A stretch of DNA of 64,000 nt from Lutibacter sp. GTDB taxonomy: Bacteria > Bacteroidota > Bacteroidia > Flavobacteriales > Flavobacteriaceae. Below, piece by piece: positions 45,401-54,335 of the stretch (position 1 is the stretch's first letter; each line of letters starts with the position of its first letter). The DNA lies in contig DAIDMK010000005.1 of the NCBI GenBank assembly GCA_027449025.1, positions 1 through 64,000 of the forward strand, read 5' to 3'. Made by a program: the position numbers and the translations under genes. The notes below the pieces were generated by a model. It did no database searches, was not told where the DNA came from, and saw only the letters and a list, made by a program, of their open reading frames with translations.

Positions 45401-46267
45401 TCGTTCGGCGGGGCCTAAATGAACTACTCCCAATTCTTTGATCAGGATTGGTTTGTTGTCCTTTTCGGCGACTACAGTATTCTCAATGTCTTTAACAGAT
45501 TTTATGTAACCAAGGCCTCTAATTAGATATTCAACTTTGTTAATTTCCAGAGTTTTCGCACCAATATCACGGTTTGAGTTTTTTACAGCCATCATCACTT
45601 GGTCTATGCCAATGTTGAAGGCTTTCAAAGCATCCGGATTTACGTCGATTTGGTATTCTTGGACAAACCCACCCACAGAAGCAACTTCTGCCACGCCGGT
45701 AGTGCCGCTTAACCCTAGTTTTACGTAGAAGTCCTGAATGGTGCGTAACTCATGTAAATCCCAGCCCCCGGTAACATTTCCTTGCGGATCACGACCTTCC
45801 AGCGTATACCAAAATACCTGACCCAATCCGGTTGCATCCGGTCCCATGGAAGGCGCAACTCCTTGAGGCAATACATTGGCAGGAAGCGAATTTAGTTTTT
45901 CCAGAACTCGGGTTCGGGACCAATAGAATTCTACATCTTCTTCAAAAATGATATAGATAATTGAAAATCCAAACATAGAGGTGCTCCTAATGGATCTCAC
46001 TCCGGGAATTCCCAATAGAGAAGTTGTTAAAGGATAGGTGATTTGGTCTTCAATATCTTGTGGAGATCTACCGGACCAATCGGTAAATACAATTTGTTGA
46101 TTTTCACCGATATCAGGTATGGCATCAACAGGAACGGAATCTTTTGGGAGAAAACCAATATCCCAACTAAATGGTGCCGTAACCAAACCCCAGCCAATAA
46201 ATGATGCAAGCAGAAGTATGGTAACCAATCGGTTATAAAGAAAATATTTTATAAGTTTATCGAACAT
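42404..46267 (-). CDS. cusA: CusA/CzcA family heavy-metal efflux RND transporter
   Basis: This 1287-residue HME-RND pump has twelve core helices and two periplasmic porter regions. Family motifs are DIEDQITYPLTTSLLGIPGV near the N-terminus, VALSGIAIAIGVMVDVGIIF in TM4 and ALFGIATDDGVLMGTYIHD in TM10. It is longer than E. coli CusA (~1050) because of two extra hydrophobic stretches after TM6 (WNIVLIVMGLFLAVYFSFWL; ITLFIIVAVTLFFL) and an insert at ~810-860, as seen in other Bacteroidota. Copper/silver is favoured by neighbours. First gene of the cusA-tolC-cusB run. Confidence 0.95.
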   Translation of the reverse strand: MFDKLIKYFLYNRLVTILLLASFIGWGLVTAPFSWDIGFLPKDSVPVDAIPDIGENQQIVFTDWSGRSPQDIEDQITYPLTTSLLGIPGVRSIRSTSMFGFSIIYIIFEEDVEFYWSRTRVLEKLNSLPANVLPQGVAPSMGPDATGLGQVFWYTLEGRDPQGNVTGGWDLHELRTIQDFYVKLGLSGTTGVAEVASVGGFVQEYQIDVNPDALKAFNIGIDQVMMAVKNSNRDIGAKTLEINKVEYLIRGLGYIKSVKDIENTVVAEKDNKPILIKELGVVHLGPAERRGILDKGGADVVGGVVVARYGSNPLQTIENTKKRIKEISVGLPQKILADGTVSKVTIVPFYDRTQLIHETIDTLENALSHEILISIIVIIVLVLNLRASLLISSLLPVAVLMTFIAMRYFGVDANVVALSGIAIAIGVMVDVGIIFVENTIRHLEMPENKDSKGAKLLAVIQQATVEVFPAVTTALLTTVVSFLPVFFMENAEGKLFRPLAFTKTFALGASFIIGIIILPMLTYFAFNIKVQKAKFVRMWNIVLIVMGLFLAVYFSFWLPLALVAIGIIRLVEDKNPQFLGKYSTQITLFIIVAVTLFFLTEEWLPLGHQNSVFSNYIFVITLLAITLAVLLSMVKFYEPILSWCLVNKGKFLLLPLVTIFFGALIWLGFPKIFGFTANGFDKVGWNIRTTSVWTGMSNTFPGVGKEFMPSLNEGSFLLMPTSMPHVGIEASKKTLQQLDIAVTAIPEVDISVGKLGRIESALDPAPISMYENIINYKPKYILSDDGKPIAFKVDKHNRFIMKSGDTLSNEEAINQKISKENLIEDEDGNYYRNWRKHIKNPDDIWDEIVKVTNIPGVTSAPKLQPIETRLVMLQTGMRAPMGIKVYGPNLQIIQEFGMKLEDILKEVPSVKAEAVFADRTVGKPYLEIEIDRNAIARYGLSIEDVQQTMETAIGGMEITTTVEGRERFPVRVRYPQELRDDPESIKKILVPTKSGAQIPLGELAKLHYVRGPQMIKSEETFLVGYVLFDKRDGFAEVNVVNNAQKYIQDKIDSGELTVPAGVSYKFSGNYENQVRAVKRLAIVIPISLILIFLLLYFQFKTIIASTIHFSGVFVAFSGGFIMIWLYGQPWFMDFAISGENMRDLFQIHTINLSVAVWVGFIALFGIATDDGVLMGTYIHDVFEKRNPQTVPEVRDAVMEAGLKRVRPAMMTTAVAVIALLPVLTSTGKGADIMVPMAIPIFGGMVIQIMTIFVVPVLQAIWRENTVKNNPNPSLPEGEESDSPNVKP

Positions 46268-46390
46268 TTTTTTTAATTATTTAATGAGTTGATTTTGATA
46301 GAACATGATGAAATAATTTAGAAATAAATCATAACAATACTTCAACGCCGGAAGTTAAATACCTCGGCGACCAAAAAAATCATTAAATAA

Positions 46391-46807
46391 TCAAATTAAG
46401 AAAACTTGGTCCAAAACAAGGATGTCTAAGACCAGCAATGGCGGAGTATAATATTTAAAAGGACTAATGTTTGTAGCTGACCCTTCAAATAAATTAATAT
46501 AAGTATAAGAAAAAGAAGCAACAAAAACTTGCTGTTCGAAATTTAGTGAAGAAAAATCAATTTTTAAGTTGTTTTGACCTTCAAATGTTTTTATTTCATC
46601 AGAGCAACAATCTTTTTTAATGGAATTACAATCATTGTCTTTTGTAGCAGTTTCCATTTCCATTCCACAAGATTCAGCTTTTGAAAATAAAGCGCTATCT
46701 ACCAGTAAATCACCACAAAAGTGCTCACTTATGGTAAATGACATTGTAGAGAATAACACTACAAACGCCATAAAAATTGCTAATATTTTCCTGAATAATT
46801 GCTTCAT
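46391..46807 (-). CDS. HYC_CC_PP family protein (island, proximal copy)
   Basis: This 138-residue protein, from ATG 46807, has a hydrophobic N-terminus (ILAIFMAFVVLFSTMSFTI) and the landmarks SEHFCGDLL, KKDCCSDEIK and YYTPPLLVL. It is a paralogue of the protein at 34479. It starts the leftward metal-efflux cluster, 123 bases before cusA. Function is unknown, but the Cys/His pattern and neighbourhood indicate metal binding. Confidence 0.82.
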   Translation of the reverse strand: MKQLFRKILAIFMAFVVLFSTMSFTISEHFCGDLLVDSALFSKAESCGMEMETATKDNDCNSIKKDCCSDEIKTFEGQNNLKIDFSSLNFEQQVFVASFSYTYINLFEGSATNISPFKYYTPPLLVLDILVLDQVFLI

Positions 46808-47000
46808 AATGAATTGCAAAGATACTAATTTTTTAAAGCGCTCAATTAATAATATGTTAAAAACACAGAAATGACGTGTTTTTCAGCATTGGCTTTATTA
46901 CTGCTAATATTAAATTTATTCGGTCCAAAATGTATTAAAATAACTATTTCTACGTATGTTATTTATAATTATGATATATTTGAAATTCTATATTTTTACA

Positions 47001-47993
47001 ATGAAGACGCTAAAATTTTTTATTTTTTGTTTACTTTTTAGCATTCCTAGCATATTAAAATCTCAGGAAACATTGCCAATATATTCAGATTACTTATCTG
47101 ATAATGTTTTTTTGGTGCATCCTTCCGCTGCGGGGTTTAGAGATTGCAGTAAAATTAGATTAACAGCTAGAACCCAGTGGAGTGGTGTTAAAGACGCCCC
47201 TTCTTTACAAACAATCAATTTTCATACAAAATTTGGCGAAAAAGCAGGGCTAGGATTTGTGATTTTTAATGATAAAAATGGCTACCATAGCCAGCAAGGA
47301 ATTCAAGGAACGTATGCTTATCATTTAGATTTAGGACGCGAGCAAGATACACGTCAATTGTCATTTGCACTCGCTTTTATGGTAGTTAATAATAAATTAG
47401 ATGAAACTTCTTTTAATATTGAAGATCCGGTAATTTCACAAATTGTTCAAAGTGAAAATTATTTTAATGCCGATTTTAGTATGGCCTATCATGATTTTGA
47501 TTTCTTTTTCTATTTTACCGCTAAAAATTTAATGCTTACTTCTCGTAATCTATATAATAAAGAGTATGAATCTTTAAATTTAAGAAGGTATTTATTGTCT
47601 TTTGGATATTATTTCGACTATAATAAAAATGGATCAACAGTAGAGATTGAGCCTTCCGTAATGGTTCAGTATATAGAAAGAACAAAAGAAATATTTGCAG
47701 ATTTTAATATTAAAGTCTATAAGGAATTACCAAGTGCTAAAGTTTGGGCCGCTTTTTCTTTAAGAAGAGGTTTTGATAAAACAATTGCCAGCCAGCAATT
47801 GACTTATTTAACGCCAATTGTTGGTGTTAATTTTGAAAAATATATGCTGGCATATACTTATACCAAACAAACAGGAGAGATTTTATTTGATAATGCGGGT
47901 TACCACCAATTAACTTTAGGTTTTAATTTTGGTTGTTATAGTCCCAGAAGATTTTGGAATGAACGTGGAGGCAAATCAAATAGAATGTTTTAA
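47001..47993 (+). CDS. PorP/SprF family type IX secretion membrane protein
   Basis: This ~330-residue outer-membrane beta-barrel has a signal peptide (FFIFCLLFSIPSILKSQ). The family's opening is present (PIYSDYLSDNVFLVHPSAAG), then alternating strands to a C-terminal YHQLTLGFNFGCY. I place the start at ATG 47001; an in-frame ATG at 46956 would add residues before the signal peptide. PorP/SprF proteins anchor type IX secreted surface proteins. No partner adhesin gene is adjacent. Confidence 0.9.
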   Translation: MKTLKFFIFCLLFSIPSILKSQETLPIYSDYLSDNVFLVHPSAAGFRDCSKIRLTARTQWSGVKDAPSLQTINFHTKFGEKAGLGFVIFNDKNGYHSQQGIQGTYAYHLDLGREQDTRQLSFALAFMVVNNKLDETSFNIEDPVISQIVQSENYFNADFSMAYHDFDFFFYFTAKNLMLTSRNLYNKEYESLNLRRYLLSFGYYFDYNKNGSTVEIEPSVMVQYIERTKEIFADFNIKVYKELPSAKVWAAFSLRRGFDKTIASQQLTYLTPIVGVNFEKYMLAYTYTKQTGEILFDNAGYHQLTLGFNFGCYSPRRFWNERGGKSNRMF

Positions 47994-48011
47994 ATATTAT
48001 TTTGTTGAATT

Positions 48012-48521
48012 ATGATTATCAAAGAATTAAATGGCATAAAACCAATTTTTGGTGAAGATTGTTTTATTGCTGAGAATGCCGTAATTATTGGGGAAGTGAT
48101 TATGGGAAATCAATGCAGTATATGGTACAATGCCGTTATAAGGGGCGATGTACATTATATAAAGATGGGAAATAAGGTGAATGTGCAAGACGGAGCTGTT
48201 ATACACGCCACCTATAAAAAATCACCGACAAATATTGGAAATAACGTGTCGATTGGCCACAATGCTTTGGTACATGGTTGTACTATTCATGACAATGTGT
48301 TGGTGGGAATGGGCGCTATTATTATGGATGACTGCATAGTGGAAAGCAATTCCATTATCGCTGCTGGGGCGGTTGTAACTAAAGGAACGCACGTAAAATC
48401 AGGTTGTATCTATGCTGGTATGCCAGCAAAAAAAATAAAAGATATCAGTGAAGAACTAATTTCAGGCGAAATAAACAGAATCGCCGATAATTATGTTAAA
48501 TATGCTGGTTGGTATAAGTAG
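48012..48521 (+). CDS. Gamma-carbonic anhydrase family hexapeptide protein
   Basis: This 169-residue left-handed beta-helix protein has hexapeptide repeats (IGNNVSIGHNALVHGCTIHD; VESNSIIAAGAVVTKG). The metal-ligand histidines expected for the gamma-CA/YrdA group are in GAVIHAT, SIGHNALVHG. It probably binds Zn or Fe. Carbonic anhydrase activity is not certain for the YrdA-like branch. It follows the PorP gene after 18 bases. Confidence 0.9.
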   Translation: MIIKELNGIKPIFGEDCFIAENAVIIGEVIMGNQCSIWYNAVIRGDVHYIKMGNKVNVQDGAVIHATYKKSPTNIGNNVSIGHNALVHGCTIHDNVLVGMGAIIMDDCIVESNSIIAAGAVVTKGTHVKSGCIYAGMPAKKIKDISEELISGEINRIADNYVKYAGWYK

Positions 48522-48541
48522 GGACAGGTCGCAACCTGTCC
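48522..48541. terminator. GGACAGGT/ACCTGTCC hairpin after the gamma-CA gene
   Basis: A perfect 8-bp stem with a CGCA loop begins one base after the stop. It matches a widespread bacterial intergenic hairpin type (GGACAGGT-ACCTGTCC) and can serve as a 3' end. No strong U-run follows. Confidence 0.55.
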
Positions 48542-48684
48542 GTTCTAAAAGTTAAAAGTTTTTTTATGAAAATACGATACTGGTTTTGGATTAAACGGCC
48601 TTTCTTTTTTTTAAGTCTAAAACAGTTGCAAAGTTGAAAAGCTAAAAGTAATAAAATCAAAAATCGTATATCGTATATCCTATA

Positions 48685-49473
48685 TCAAAAATCCAGCTTT
48701 TCAACAGTAAATTCAACAGAAACATCACTTAAAATTTCTTTTAAAACTTTTGTTTCTGAATTTGTGTAGAATTGATGGTCGATTTTAGCTTTTAAAGTGG
48801 TAAGTAGGTTGTGTTTTTCTAAAACGGCTTTTGTTTGCCTGGCAACTGCTTCACCTGAATCAATAATAGTTACATTTTCACCTATTATTTTTTTGATTTG
48901 GGGAATTAAATAGGGATAATGTGTGCAACCTAACACCAAATGGTCAATATTGAAGTTTGACATGGGTTTTATGTAGGTTGATAGCAAATTATATAATTCT
49001 GGAGAATTTAATTTTCCTGCCTCAATTAAAGGAACCAATCCTTCGCCGTCCTGTTCAATGGTTGTGATATTTTTGGTATATTCCTTAGTGGTTTTTTCAA
49101 ACAGTTTACTTGAAAGCGTTCCTTTTGTAGCTAAAATTCCTATTGCACCAGTTTTACTTAAAAGGGCAGCAGGTTTAATGGCAGGTTCAATGCCAATAAA
49201 TGGAATAGTGTAATTTTTTCTTAAATAATCAATAGCATTGGTGGTGGCGGTATTGCAGGCAACAATAATTAACTTGCATCCTTTGGAAAGTAAGAACTCT
49301 GTGTTTTTAATGCTTAAAGCAATTATTTCTTCAGAAGATTTTTCACCGTAAGGTGCATTTTTGCTATCGGCCAAATAAATGGTATTTTCATTAGGAAGTA
49401 GTTTAACAATTTCTTTCCAAATAGAAGTTCCGCCAATACCAGAATCGAAGATGCCTATAGGTTCGTTGTTCAT
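48685..49473 (-). CDS. murI: Glutamate racemase
   Basis: This 262-residue enzyme, from ATG 49473, makes D-glutamate for peptidoglycan. It has IGIFDSGIGGTSIWKEI at the start and catalytic cysteines in IVACNTATTNA and VLGCTHYPYL. Longer in-frame starts up to 49587 would overlap a strong terminator (49572-49603), so the short start is right. It is the last gene of the envelope block. Confidence 0.95.
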   Translation of the reverse strand: MNNEPIGIFDSGIGGTSIWKEIVKLLPNENTIYLADSKNAPYGEKSSEEIIALSIKNTEFLLSKGCKLIIVACNTATTNAIDYLRKNYTIPFIGIEPAIKPAALLSKTGAIGILATKGTLSSKLFEKTTKEYTKNITTIEQDGEGLVPLIEAGKLNSPELYNLLSTYIKPMSNFNIDHLVLGCTHYPYLIPQIKKIIGENVTIIDSGEAVARQTKAVLEKHNLLTTLKAKIDHQFYTNSETKVLKEILSDVSVEFTVEKLDF

Positions 49474-49571
49474 AATAATACAAAAAGACTGCTTATAATT
49501 TTCAACTTTAAATTTATTGAAAAACCTACCTTTTTTAGGATCCATTATGGGTCTTTCATTAAGATAAAAGT

Positions 49572-49603
49572 AAAAAAAATCCCGCAATTGCGGGATTTTT
49601 TTT
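49572..49603 (-). terminator. Intrinsic terminator between ompH and murI
   Basis: A perfect hairpin (AAAAATCCCGCAATTGCGGGA with T8 tail) lies just downstream of the ompH-like stop at 49619 and upstream of murI. It would end the bamA-ompH transcript, so murI needs its own promoter or read-through. Confidence 0.88.
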
Positions 49604-49618
49604 AAGCTAATTATTTTT

Positions 49619-50119
49619 TTATTTAAGGCCTAATTTTGTTTTCACTGCTGGCAATAAATCTGTTCCATTGGCCACAATTAAAGTAGAAGATTCTAAAACA
49701 TAGGTAAAACCTTGAGCTGTAGCAACCTCTTCAATTGCTTTTTTTGCTTTTTCTAAAATAGGTTTTAAAATTTCATTTCTTCTGTTGGTAATGTCTTCTC
49801 TAGCAACTTGAGATGCCTGATACAAATTTTGTTGATCCTTCTGAACTTCAACACTTCTTTGTTGGTTCACCTCATCAGTTTGGGAACTTGCTTCAGCATC
49901 ATATTTTTTCAATTTTGCTTCTAATTTAGTTTCTTCAGCTTTTAGCTCAGTTTCATATGTTTTGCTCAATTTTTCAATCTCAGCATTTAATGCTTTCGTT
50001 TCTGGCATTAGGCTTATTAACAAATCGGTGCTGATATGGGCAATTTTTGTTTGTGCTTGCAAAGTATTGAATCCTAAAGTAACTATTGCAATTAATAATA
50101 AGGTTTTAAAATGTTTCAT
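49619..50119 (-). CDS. OmpH/Skp family periplasmic chaperone (second copy)
   Basis: This 166-residue protein, from ATG 50119, has a signal peptide (ending FNTLQAQ-T) and the Skp/OmpH pattern: a short beta region (KIAHISTDLLISLMPET), a long charged coiled coil (~35-120) and a C-terminal beta segment (ATAQGFTYVLESS). Skp-like chaperones hold unfolded outer-membrane proteins. It lies 19 bases after its paralogue, with bamA upstream. Confidence 0.9.
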   Translation of the reverse strand: MKHFKTLLLIAIVTLGFNTLQAQTKIAHISTDLLISLMPETKALNAEIEKLSKTYETELKAEETKLEAKLKKYDAEASSQTDEVNQQRSVEVQKDQQNLYQASQVAREDITNRRNEILKPILEKAKKAIEEVATAQGFTYVLESSTLIVANGTDLLPAVKTKLGLK

Positions 50120-50138
50120 TTCTTGCTTGTTGTTTAAA

Positions 50139-50948
50139 TTAATTATTTTCTTTTTTTTCTTGTTGGGCTTTTTTTGCCTCTTCAATTTCTTTTATTCTTT
50201 GTTGTCTTTTTTCTTCGATAGCTTTTTTCTGCTCTTCTCTTTGTCTTAGCTTTTCTGCTTTTTGATCTTCAATTCTCTTTTTTAATGCTTCTTTTTTAGC
50301 TTCTTGTTCATCTATTTTTTCTTGCAATGCCTCGGCTCTATTATCGACATTTAATTTGGCTTCATCATTTAAGTTGTTTTCAGACTTGATTGATTTCTGA
50401 TTTTGTTTTTCTCTTACTTCTTCAACTTTCTTCGATCTTGTAACGCTATTCAATACCAATTCGCTAATGTCATATTCCTTATTTGTATACAACATAAGCA
50501 AGGCACTTGATTTGTCCATCACAAAGTCAAACTTTCTTTTTGTTGCAATATCTTGAATTGCATTGTACACAATATCTTGAACCGGTTTCACCAACTGTTG
50601 TCTTAAAAAGAACAAATCACCATTCGTGCCAAAGTGTGCAATTTGTTGATTTTTCACATCTAGTTCTTTAATTTGTATATCTTCCTCTTTCTCTTCAATT
50701 AATGCTTTTGTAAGTAGCGCTTTTTCATTATTTAAATTGTCTTTTAAAGCTTCAATATCTTTTTGTTGCTTCTCAAGATCATTCTGCCAACCGATTGCCC
50801 TAGCATTAATTGTTGTTTGGGCTTCCATATATTCCGGAATATTTTCCAAAATATATTCCAAATCGACATAACCTATTTTTTGAGCTTTTTGTGCATTGGA
50901 TGAAAAACTCAAAATTAAAAACGCAAATAAAAAGATTTTCTTTGTCAT
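50139..50948 (-). CDS. OmpH/Skp family periplasmic chaperone (first copy, long tail)
   Basis: This 269-residue protein has a signal peptide (FAFLILSFSSNAQ). The OmpH fold (KIGYVDLEYILENIPEYMEA; KFDFVMDKSSALLMLY) covers ~20-175. An unusual extension of ~90 residues follows, almost wholly Lys/Glu/Arg/Gln and predicted a continuous coiled coil (EKIDEQEAKKEALKKRIEDQ). It is presumably periplasmic. Paired with the shorter copy downstream and bamA upstream, as is common in Bacteroidota. Confidence 0.9.
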   Translation of the reverse strand: MTKKIFLFAFLILSFSSNAQKAQKIGYVDLEYILENIPEYMEAQTTINARAIGWQNDLEKQQKDIEALKDNLNNEKALLTKALIEEKEEDIQIKELDVKNQQIAHFGTNGDLFFLRQQLVKPVQDIVYNAIQDIATKRKFDFVMDKSSALLMLYTNKEYDISELVLNSVTRSKKVEEVREKQNQKSIKSENNLNDEAKLNVDNRAEALQEKIDEQEAKKEALKKRIEDQKAEKLRQREEQKKAIEEKRQQRIKEIEEAKKAQQEKKENN

Positions 50949-51016
50949 AATTATTATGTATTTAGAAAAAATCGTGCCAATTAATTATTCAACAATACAA
51001 ATATAACTGATTTTGT

Positions 51017-53587
51017 TTAAAATTGCTGTCCAATTATAAAGTGCGTTTGCCAACCTGATTTTTTAGTTTCTCCCGGTAATGGATCAAATCCGTTCGCAAA
51101 GTCAATTCCTAGCAATCCGAATGCCGGCATAAAAATTCTCAAACCAAATCCGGCGGAACGTTTTAACACAAAAGGGTTAAAGTTTGCAAATCCATCATAA
51201 GAATTACCGGCTTCAAAAAAACCTAAAACATAAATAGAGGCAGATGGTTTTAACGTGATGGGATATCTAAGTTCCATTTGAAATTTATTGTAAACAGTAC
51301 CACCATCTATTGATGACAAACGTCCGTTTTCATATCCTCTTAAAGCGATGGTTTCCCTACCGTCTAATTGATAAGAAGACATTCCGTCTCCACCAACAAA
51401 GAATCTTTCAAAAGGGGAATCTCCTAATTCTTTATTATAATTTCCTAAAATACCAAATTCTGTATTTGACATAAGGACCAAATCTTTGGTTAAAGCCGTG
51501 TACCATTTTCCTTTAAAACTAGTTTTATAATACTCTAACCATTTATATTTTTCCTGATCATCAATCTTTGAATAATCTTTATTATTTACTAAAGAGTATG
51601 GAAATGTTAGTTTAGCGCCAATGCTAAAATCGGAACCATAAGTTGGGAAAACCGGATTTGAACCAGCAGAACTTCTGCCTAATGTAATGCTATAAGACAA
51701 GTTATTTGATTGCCCGGTAGAAAATGAAAAAGTTGAGATTGGGTAATCTTTTAAATCATACAATTGATAGCTGACACTTTGCGATAAAGTAAAATAATTA
51801 TCTGGCCATTTTAAGCGTTTTCCTAATCCAACGGTGATACCTACAATATTTAAACGTTGGTCTTTATCTACTCTATTGGTGGTATAATCATACCTAAATT
51901 GTTTTGAGTTGTATATTGAAAACGACAAAGATTGCGGTTTTTTACCTCCTAACCATGGTTCGGTAAATGAAAAACTGGAGGTTGTATAATACCTGCTTTT
52001 TTGAAGTCGTAACGCAAGCGTTTGACCATCACCCATTGGAAGGGGTTTATAGGCTTTTTTGTTAAAAAGATTTCTGGCAGAAAAGTTGTTGAATGACAGC
52101 CCTAAAGTTCCGATAAAGGAGCCACCACCATAACCACCTTGCAGCTCTATTTGGCTGGAACCTTTTTCCGCAACAGTGTAGTCAATATCAACTGTTTTAT
52201 CTTGATAATTTGGGTTTAAATTGGGTGTAATAGCTTCCGCATCAAAAAATCCAAGCTGCCCAAGTTCCCTTATTGTTCTGATAATGTCACTTTTGCTGTA
52301 TAAATAACCAGGTTTCGTTCTTATTTCTCTATAAATTACGTGGTCATTGGTTCTGTCATTTCCATTAACTGTAATTTTTTTAATTTTTGTAGGGGCATCT
52401 TCATAAATTCTGATCTCTACATCAATAGAGTCGTTGTTTATTCTTGTTTCTACCGGCAAAACTCTTGAAAAAAGATATCCATTATCTTGGTATAAAGTAC
52501 TAATATCGTCAGAATCCGGTTTCCCATTGCCCGATACTCTTTCTTTCAGTACTTTTCCGTTATAAGTATCGCCTTTTTCTATTCTTAAGATACTTTGAAG
52601 TTGTGCATCTGTGTATCTAGTGTTTCCTAGAAATCGAAGATCTCCAAAATAATATTTTTTCCCTTCTTCAACCTTAATGTCTAGACTGATGGTGTTGTTA
52701 TCATTAAAAGTTAACGAATGATCGAGAACTCTTGCATCCCTATATCCTTTTTCGCTATAAGAAGTTACAATATTTTCTAAATCTTCATTGAAATCGGCTT
52801 CAATATATTTTGATTTTTTCCAAAAACGACCATATAGCCTTTTTTTAGTTTTTTTCAAAACTTTTTTAAGCTTTTTGTCGCCAAAAGCCTTATTGCCTTC
52901 AAAATTGATATCTTTTATCTTTATTTTGCTCCCTTTGTCAATATAAACCAGCATATTAACAGTATTTATACTTGATGTGTCGGGTTTGGTGTCGAGTGTA
53001 ACTTTTGCTTTTAAATAGCCTTTTTCCTGATATTTTTTTCTGAAGTAATTTTTGGAAGTCACCACTAAGTTGTCAGTTAGCATGGCGCCTTTTTTAAGCT
53101 CAGCATCTTTTTGTAAATCTTTTGCCTTTCTTTTTTTAACGCCTTGTATGGTAACATTGTTAAGTTGAGGCAACTCCTGAACTTCAAATTCCAAATAGGC
53201 TACATCGCCATCAATTTTGGAAACATAAACGTCCACATTGCTAAATTGTTTGGTTTCATACAATTTTTTAATAGCACTTGTAAGTTTATCTCCAGGAAGT
53301 TTGATCTCTTGACCTACCACTAAACCTGTAAATACTTTTACGGTTTCTTCTTCAAATTTTTGAAGCCCTTTAACGGTAATTCCACCAAGTTCGTACTTGT
53401 TTTCCGTAACAAAAATATTGTTTGTTTTTGTGGGGATTAAAGTGTCTTGGACAATGATATCCTTAATTATGGTATCATTTTCTATTTGGGTGTTTTCTGA
53501 ATTATTTTTTTGCAGTTCTTGCGCGGATACAGCATTAGTTGATAAAATAATTGTAAAAAGTAATAGCGCTATTTTAAATTTAGTCAT
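51017..53587 (-). CDS. bamA: Outer-membrane protein assembly factor BamA
   Basis: This ~855-residue Omp85 protein has a signal peptide (ALLLFTIILSTNAVSAQ), five POTRA domains (~65-470) and a C-terminal barrel ending in WQTHFIIGQQF. VRGY-type loop 6 appears as IALRGYENGR. It inserts beta-barrel proteins into the outer membrane. ATG 53587 overlaps the last 8 bases of uppS, so a longer in-frame start at 53620 is unlikely. Confidence 0.95.
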   Translation of the reverse strand: MTKFKIALLLFTIILSTNAVSAQELQKNNSENTQIENDTIIKDIIVQDTLIPTKTNNIFVTENKYELGGITVKGLQKFEEETVKVFTGLVVGQEIKLPGDKLTSAIKKLYETKQFSNVDVYVSKIDGDVAYLEFEVQELPQLNNVTIQGVKKRKAKDLQKDAELKKGAMLTDNLVVTSKNYFRKKYQEKGYLKAKVTLDTKPDTSSINTVNMLVYIDKGSKIKIKDINFEGNKAFGDKKLKKVLKKTKKRLYGRFWKKSKYIEADFNEDLENIVTSYSEKGYRDARVLDHSLTFNDNNTISLDIKVEEGKKYYFGDLRFLGNTRYTDAQLQSILRIEKGDTYNGKVLKERVSGNGKPDSDDISTLYQDNGYLFSRVLPVETRINNDSIDVEIRIYEDAPTKIKKITVNGNDRTNDHVIYREIRTKPGYLYSKSDIIRTIRELGQLGFFDAEAITPNLNPNYQDKTVDIDYTVAEKGSSQIELQGGYGGGSFIGTLGLSFNNFSARNLFNKKAYKPLPMGDGQTLALRLQKSRYYTTSSFSFTEPWLGGKKPQSLSFSIYNSKQFRYDYTTNRVDKDQRLNIVGITVGLGKRLKWPDNYFTLSQSVSYQLYDLKDYPISTFSFSTGQSNNLSYSITLGRSSAGSNPVFPTYGSDFSIGAKLTFPYSLVNNKDYSKIDDQEKYKWLEYYKTSFKGKWYTALTKDLVLMSNTEFGILGNYNKELGDSPFERFFVGGDGMSSYQLDGRETIALRGYENGRLSSIDGGTVYNKFQMELRYPITLKPSASIYVLGFFEAGNSYDGFANFNPFVLKRSAGFGLRIFMPAFGLLGIDFANGFDPLPGETKKSGWQTHFIIGQQF

Positions 53588-54335
53588 TGATTTTTTCAAT
53601 TTGTTGGCTGGTTTTACCAAATCGTCTTTCTCTTTGTTGATATTCTACTATGGCATTATATAAATTTTCTTTCCTAAAATCGGGCCAAAGTGTATTGGTA
53701 AAATACAATTCAGCGTAGGCTATTTGCCACAATAAAAAATTGCTGATTCTTTTTTCTCCACTGGTTCGGATTAAAAAATCAACATCCGGCAAAGAAAACG
53801 TATATAAATGATTATTTATAATATTTTCGTTAATTTCTTCAATGTTAAGTTGATTATTAACAACTTTTTTTGATATATTTCTGATAACATTAACAATTTC
53901 CTCCCTTGATCCGTAACTTAAGGCAAGGGTTAGTGTTAATGAGGTATTATCTTTTGTTTTTTCAACAACTTCCGCAAGTTCTATCTGTGCTTTTTTAGGC
54001 AGGTTTTCAATGTTGCCGATAGTGTTTAATTTGATGTTGTTTTTGATCAGTGTATTTAGTTCTTTTCTTAGAGAAGACACCAATAAAGCCATTAAAGTTT
54101 TGACTTCAAGTTTTGGTCTGTTCCAATTTTCGGTTGAAAATGCGTAGAGTGTTAAATAGTTGATGCCAATTTCTCGGCAGCCTTCAATAACTTCTTTTAC
54201 GGAAGTTACGCCATTTTTATGACCGAAAACTCTCGGTTTTCCTTTCATTACAGCCCAACGTCCGTTTCCATCCATAATGATAGCAATATGGTTTGGGAGA
54301 TGGTCTGTGTTTATTTGGGATTTAATATCTTCCAT
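53580..54335 (-). CDS. uppS: Isoprenyl (undecaprenyl diphosphate) synthase
   Basis: This ~251-residue cis-prenyltransferase makes the C55 lipid carrier for cell-wall synthesis. It has IAIIMDGNGRWAVMKGKPRV with catalytic Asp, YLTLYAFSTENWNRP and LIRTSGEKRISNFLLWQIAY. ATG 54335 overlaps the DUF6089 stop (TAATG). The gene overlaps bamA by 8 bases. This envelope block is conserved across flavobacteria. Confidence 0.95.
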   Translation of the reverse strand: MEDIKSQINTDHLPNHIAIIMDGNGRWAVMKGKPRVFGHKNGVTSVKEVIEGCREIGINYLTLYAFSTENWNRPKLEVKTLMALLVSSLRKELNTLIKNNIKLNTIGNIENLPKKAQIELAEVVEKTKDNTSLTLTLALSYGSREEIVNVIRNISKKVVNNQLNIEEINENIINNHLYTFSLPDVDFLIRTSGEKRISNFLLWQIAYAELYFTNTLWPDFRKENLYNAIVEYQQRERRFGKTSQQIEKIND

